Assembly: GCF_017948485.1 (NCBI RefSeq)
Contig: NZ_JAFFSX010000002.1
Coordinates: 1-64,000 of the forward strand
Direction: 5' to 3'
DNA: 64,000 nt
DNA from: Streptomyces sp. GESEQ-35
GTDB taxonomy: Bacteria > Actinomycetota > Actinomycetes > Streptomycetales > Streptomycetaceae
Shown here: positions 60,922 through 64,000 of the stretch, in pieces
Numbering within the stretch: the stretch's first letter is position 1
Layout: every line of letters starts with the position of its first letter
Notes under the pieces: model-generated
Databases searched by the model: none
What the model was told of the DNA's origin: nothing
What the model saw: only the letters and a program-made list of their open reading frames with translations
Made by a program: the position numbers and the translations under genes

Positions 60922-62391
60922 GTGTTCCTGACGATCACCACCACAGGCACCCCGGAACGACCCGCCACCGACCTCGGCTTCCTGCTGCACAAGCATCCCG
61001 AGAAATCGCAGGCGTTCTCCACGTCCTACGGCACGGCGCACGTCCTCTACCCCGAGGCGGACGCCGAGCGCTGCACGGCGGCGCTGCTGCTGGAGGTCGA
61101 CGCGGTGGCGCTGGTCCGGCGTGGCAAGGGCAAGGGACGGGGCGGCGCGCCTGACGCGGCGCTCGCGCAGTATGTGAACGACCGCCCGTACGCCGCCTCC
61201 TCGCTGCTCGCGGTGGCACTGAGCGGGGTGTTCTCCAGCGCGATGAAGGGCACGTGCACCGCACGGCCCGAACTGCCGCAGCAGGCACGGCCGTTGCGCA
61301 TCGAGGTGCCCGCGCTGCCCGCCCGTGGCGGCCCGGGCCTCGTACGAAGCCTCTTCGAGCCGCTCGGGTGGACGGTCACCGTCGAACCGGTGGCGCTGGA
61401 CGCCGAGTTCCCCGAGTGGGGCGACTCGCGGTACGTCCGTCTCGTGCTGGAGTCCTCCCGGCTCACCCTCGCCGAGGCCCTGCGCCACCTGTACGTCCTG
61501 CTGCCCGTCCTCGATGACGCCAAGCACTACTGGGTGGCGCCGGACGAGGTCGACAAGCTGCTGCGGGCGGGCGAGGGCTGGCTGCCCCAGCACCCGGAGC
61601 AGAAGCTGATCACCAGCCGCTATCTGTCGCGCCGCTGGTCGCTGACCCGGCAGGCGATGGAGCGGCTGGAGCTGGTGCGGCTGGCCGAGGCGGACGACAG
61701 CGAGGTCGAGGAGATCGACAACGCGGTCGAGGCGGAGACCGAGACGGAGGAGCGGCCCACACCGCTCGCCGTACAGCGCCGGGACGCTATCATCGCCGCG
61801 CTCGGCACGTCCGGCGCGTCCCGGGTCCTCGATCTCGGCTGCGGTCAGGGCCAGTTGGTGCAGGCGCTGCTCAAGGACCCGCGGTTCACCGAGATCGTCG
61901 GCGTCGACGTGTCGATACGGGCGCTCACCATCGCCTCCCGGCGGCTCAAGCTGGACCGTATGGGCGAGCGGCAGGCCTCGCGCGTGAAGCTCTTCCAGGG
62001 CTCGCTCGCCTACACCGACAAGCGCCTGGGGGGCTACGACGCCGCCGTGCTCAGCGAGGTCATCGAGCACCTCGACCTGCCGCGGCTGCCCGCCCTGGAG
62101 TACGCGGTGTTCGGCTCCGCCCGCCCCCGCACGGTCCTGGTGACCACCCCGAACGTCGAGTACAACGTCCGCTGGGAGTCCCTCCCGGCCGGGCACGTCC
62201 GGCACGGCGACCACCGCTTCGAGTGGACCCGCGAGGAGTTCCGGACCTGGGCCGGGGCCGTCGCCGAACGGCACGGGTACGGCGTGGAGTTCGTGCCCGT
62301 GGGACCCGACGACCCCGAGGTGGGACCGCCCACGCAGATGGCCGTATTCAGTATGCGGACCACGAACGAGAAGGAGGCGAAGGCCGCATGA
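60922..62391 (+). CDS. hen1: Bacterial Hen1, 3'-terminal RNA ribose 2'-O-methyltransferase
   Basis: A 489-residue RNA-repair enzyme. The N-terminal ~270 residues (FLTITTTGTPERPATDLGFL, FPEWGDSRYVRLVLE) form the Pnkp-ligase-activating domain specific to bacterial Hen1. The C-terminal methyltransferase has the SAM motif DLGCGQG (~304), metal ligands in SEVIEHLD (~378-385) and a late His cluster GHVRHGDHRFEWTREEF (~425). It methylates the 2'-OH at a cleaved RNA end before ligation, so the repaired RNA resists the same ribotoxin. GTG 60922 follows a GAGG; the stop overlaps the pnkp ATG. Confidence 0.95.
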   Translation: MFLTITTTGTPERPATDLGFLLHKHPEKSQAFSTSYGTAHVLYPEADAERCTAALLLEVDAVALVRRGKGKGRGGAPDAALAQYVNDRPYAASSLLAVALSGVFSSAMKGTCTARPELPQQARPLRIEVPALPARGGPGLVRSLFEPLGWTVTVEPVALDAEFPEWGDSRYVRLVLESSRLTLAEALRHLYVLLPVLDDAKHYWVAPDEVDKLLRAGEGWLPQHPEQKLITSRYLSRRWSLTRQAMERLELVRLAEADDSEVEEIDNAVEAETETEERPTPLAVQRRDAIIAALGTSGASRVLDLGCGQGQLVQALLKDPRFTEIVGVDVSIRALTIASRRLKLDRMGERQASRVKLFQGSLAYTDKRLGGYDAAVLSEVIEHLDLPRLPALEYAVFGSARPRTVLVTTPNVEYNVRWESLPAGHVRHGDHRFEWTREEFRTWAGAVAERHGYGVEFVPVGPDDPEVGPPTQMAVFSMRTTNEKEAKAA

Positions 62392-64000
62392 CCGAGACCC
62401 GCACGGGACGGACCCTGCCCGTCACCGACCTCTCCCTCGTGGTGCTCATCGGCGCCTCCGGCTCGGGCAAGTCCACCTTCGCCCACCGCCACTTCAAGCC
62501 GACCGAGGTGATCTCCTCCGACTTCTGCCGGGGCCTGGTCTCCGACGACGAGAACGACCAGTCGGCCACCCGCGACGCCTTCGACGTCCTGCACTACATC
62601 GCGGGCAAGCGCCTCGCCGCCGGCCGGCGCACGGTCGTCGACGCGACCAGCGTGCAGTCCGACGCCCGGCGGCAGCTGATCGAGCTGGCCAGGCAGTACG
62701 ACGTGCTGCCCATAGCCATCGTGCTCGACGTCCCCGAGGACGTGTGCGCCGAGCGCAACGCAACCCGCAGCGACCGCGCCGACATGCCGCGCCGCGTCAT
62801 CCAGCGGCACACCCGCGAACTCCGCCGTTCGCTGCGGCACTTGGAGCGCGAGGGCTTCCGGAAGGTGCACATCCTCAGGGGTGTGGAGGAGATCGAGAGC
62901 GCCTCGATCGTCACCGAGAAGCGGTTCAACGACCTGACCCACCTCACCGGCCCGTTCGACATCATCGGCGACATCCACGGCTGCGCCGCCGAACTGGAGT
63001 CGCTGCTCGGCAAGTTGGGGTACGTCGACGGCGTCCACCCGGACGGCCGTACGGCGGTCTACGTCGGCGACCTCGTCGACCGCGGCCCGGACAGCCCGGG
63101 CGTGCTGCGCCGCGTGATGTCGATGGTCGGCTCCGGCAACGCACTCTGCGTGCCGGGCAACCACGAGAACAAATACGGGCGTTACCTCAAGGGACGCAAG
63201 GTCCAGCACACCCACGGCCTGGCCGAGACGATCGAGCAGATGGAGGGGGAGACCGAGGAGTTCCACGCGCAGGTACGGGAGTTCATCGACGGACTCGTCA
63301 GCCACTACGTCCTCGACGGCGGCCGGCTGGTCGTCTGCCACGCGGGTCTGCCCGAGAAGTACCACGGCCGCACCTCCGGGCGGGTGCGCTCGCACGCGCT
63401 CTACGGCGACACGACCGGGGAGACGGACGAGTTCGGGCTGCCGGTGCGCTACCCGTGGGCCGAGGACTACCGGGGCCGGGCCGCCGTGGTGTACGGCCAC
63501 ACTCCCGTGCCCGAAGCCACCTGGCTCAACAACACCATCTGCCTCGACACCGGCGCCGTCTTCGGCGGCAAGCTGACCGCGTTGCGCTGGCCGGAGCGGG
63601 AGCTGGTCGACGTACCGGCCGAGCGGGTCTGGTACGAGCCCGCCAGGCCGCTGCGGACCGAGGCGCCCGGCGGTCACGACGGACGGCCGCTCGACCTAGC
63701 CGATGTGCACGGCCGCCGGGTCGTGGAGACACGGCACGCGGGCCGGGTGACCGTCCGCGAGGAGAACGCGGCCGCGGCCCTGGAGGTCATGAGCCGCTTC
63801 GCCGTGGACCCGCGGCTGCTGCCGTACCTGCCGCCGACCATGGCACCGACGGCGACCTCGCATATCGACGGCTACTTGGAGCACCCGGCCGAGGCCTTCG
63901 CTCAGTACCGGGAGGACGGGGTCGCGCGGGTCGTGTGCGAGGAGAAGCACATGGGTTCGCGTGCGGTGGCGCTGGTGTGCCGTGATGCGGAGGCGGCGCG
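62388..64000 (+). CDS. pnkp: Bacterial Pnkp, polynucleotide kinase-phosphatase (3' end outside window)
   Basis: Partial RNA-repair enzyme, 537 codons visible. The N-terminal kinase has P-loop IGASGSGKST (~21-30); the metallophosphoesterase domain has GDIHGC (~194), GDLVDRGPDSPG (~226), GNHENKYGRYLKG (~256) and VVYGHTPVPE; the ligase domain begins with a candidate nucleotidyl-transfer Lys in EEKHMGSRA (~517). The frame is open to the last base. ATGA overlap with hen1 shows coupled production of the Pnkp-Hen1 complex, which heals and seals tRNAs cut by ribotoxins. Confidence 0.95.
   Translation, partial: MTETRTGRTLPVTDLSLVVLIGASGSGKSTFAHRHFKPTEVISSDFCRGLVSDDENDQSATRDAFDVLHYIAGKRLAAGRRTVVDATSVQSDARRQLIELARQYDVLPIAIVLDVPEDVCAERNATRSDRADMPRRVIQRHTRELRRSLRHLEREGFRKVHILRGVEEIESASIVTEKRFNDLTHLTGPFDIIGDIHGCAAELESLLGKLGYVDGVHPDGRTAVYVGDLVDRGPDSPGVLRRVMSMVGSGNALCVPGNHENKYGRYLKGRKVQHTHGLAETIEQMEGETEEFHAQVREFIDGLVSHYVLDGGRLVVCHAGLPEKYHGRTSGRVRSHALYGDTTGETDEFGLPVRYPWAEDYRGRAAVVYGHTPVPEATWLNNTICLDTGAVFGGKLTALRWPERELVDVPAERVWYEPARPLRTEAPGGHDGRPLDLADVHGRRVVETRHAGRVTVREENAAAALEVMSRFAVDPRLLPYLPPTMAPTATSHIDGYLEHPAEAFAQYREDGVARVVCEEKHMGSRAVALVCRDAEAA

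Overview
The window is a high-GC actinomycete chromosome segment, almost certainly Streptomyces or a close relative. The evidence is the strong G/C third-position bias, frequent GTG starts and ATGA stop/start overlaps, together with GAF-ANTAR regulators, an SflA/SflB-type SepF paralogue, a DUF6099 gene, a Hen1/Pnkp pair and a dispersed Streptomyces-type repeat at about 58.7 kb. No rRNA, tRNA, CRISPR array, intact insertion sequence or origin was seen.

Layout: (1) 1-12.7 kb, the 3' end of a large NRPS gene (A-PCP, C-A-PCP, C-A-PCP, C-A-PCP-TE) followed by an aspartyl/asparaginyl beta-hydroxylase-like gene. (2) 12.8-15.1 kb, a complete Zn/Mn-type ABC importer, ending in a perfect hairpin shared with the convergent neighbour. 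(3) 15.1-19.9 kb, an acyl-CoA pathway: CoA ligase plus CaiB/BaiF CoA-transferase, divergent from an acyl-CoA dehydrogenase around a 9-bp inverted repeat. (4) 19.9-22.3 kb, a GH88-like hydrolase and an MFS transporter. (5) 22.4-24.9 kb, copper-type locus A: Met/His-rich membrane protein, SigC-like ECF sigma factor, a ruined CopZ-like reading frame and a YcnI-like protein. (6) 25.0-30.1 kb, the remains of a cobalamin locus: internally deleted cbtA, FhuF-like Fe-S protein, metE under a cobalamin riboswitch, a degraded cbiD start, an isocitrate-lyase tail fragment and an intact cobK. (7) 30.2-35.0 kb, a CheB/CheR/GAF-ANTAR/GAF-ANTAR operon beside a STAS protein. (8) 35-47 kb, housekeeping and catabolic genes (AI-2E family exporter, acyltransferase, SDR/TetR pair with three operator-like repeats, GH78 rhamnosidase, LysR, DJ-1/PfpI) with two decayed genes. 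(9) 47.5-52.8 kb, copper-type locus B: His-tailed small membrane protein, CopA, a duplicated CopA tail, a PCuAC-like protein, then second copies of the Met/His-rich protein and the ECF sigma factor. (10) 53-64 kb, MarR/YceI, a truncated membrane protein, a SepF-like protein, an ATPase, MazG, an F420-type oxidoreductase, a DUF4232 lipoprotein and the Hen1-Pnkp RNA-repair pair, which runs off the end.

The most unusual content is the pair of copper loci about 28.5 kb apart. They share the same Met/His-rich membrane protein, the same ECF sigma factor and a conserved 31-bp upstream block, but carry complementary accessory genes (YcnI and a broken CopZ in A; CopA and PCuAC in B). The family assignments suggest a SigC-like, copper-linked sigma factor working with a metal-binding membrane partner; that functional link is inference. 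The second striking theme is gene decay: the cob/ace remnants, an HNH nuclease fragment, a frameshifted amidohydrolase and a headless membrane protein show that this chromosome arm has lost several genes by deletion.
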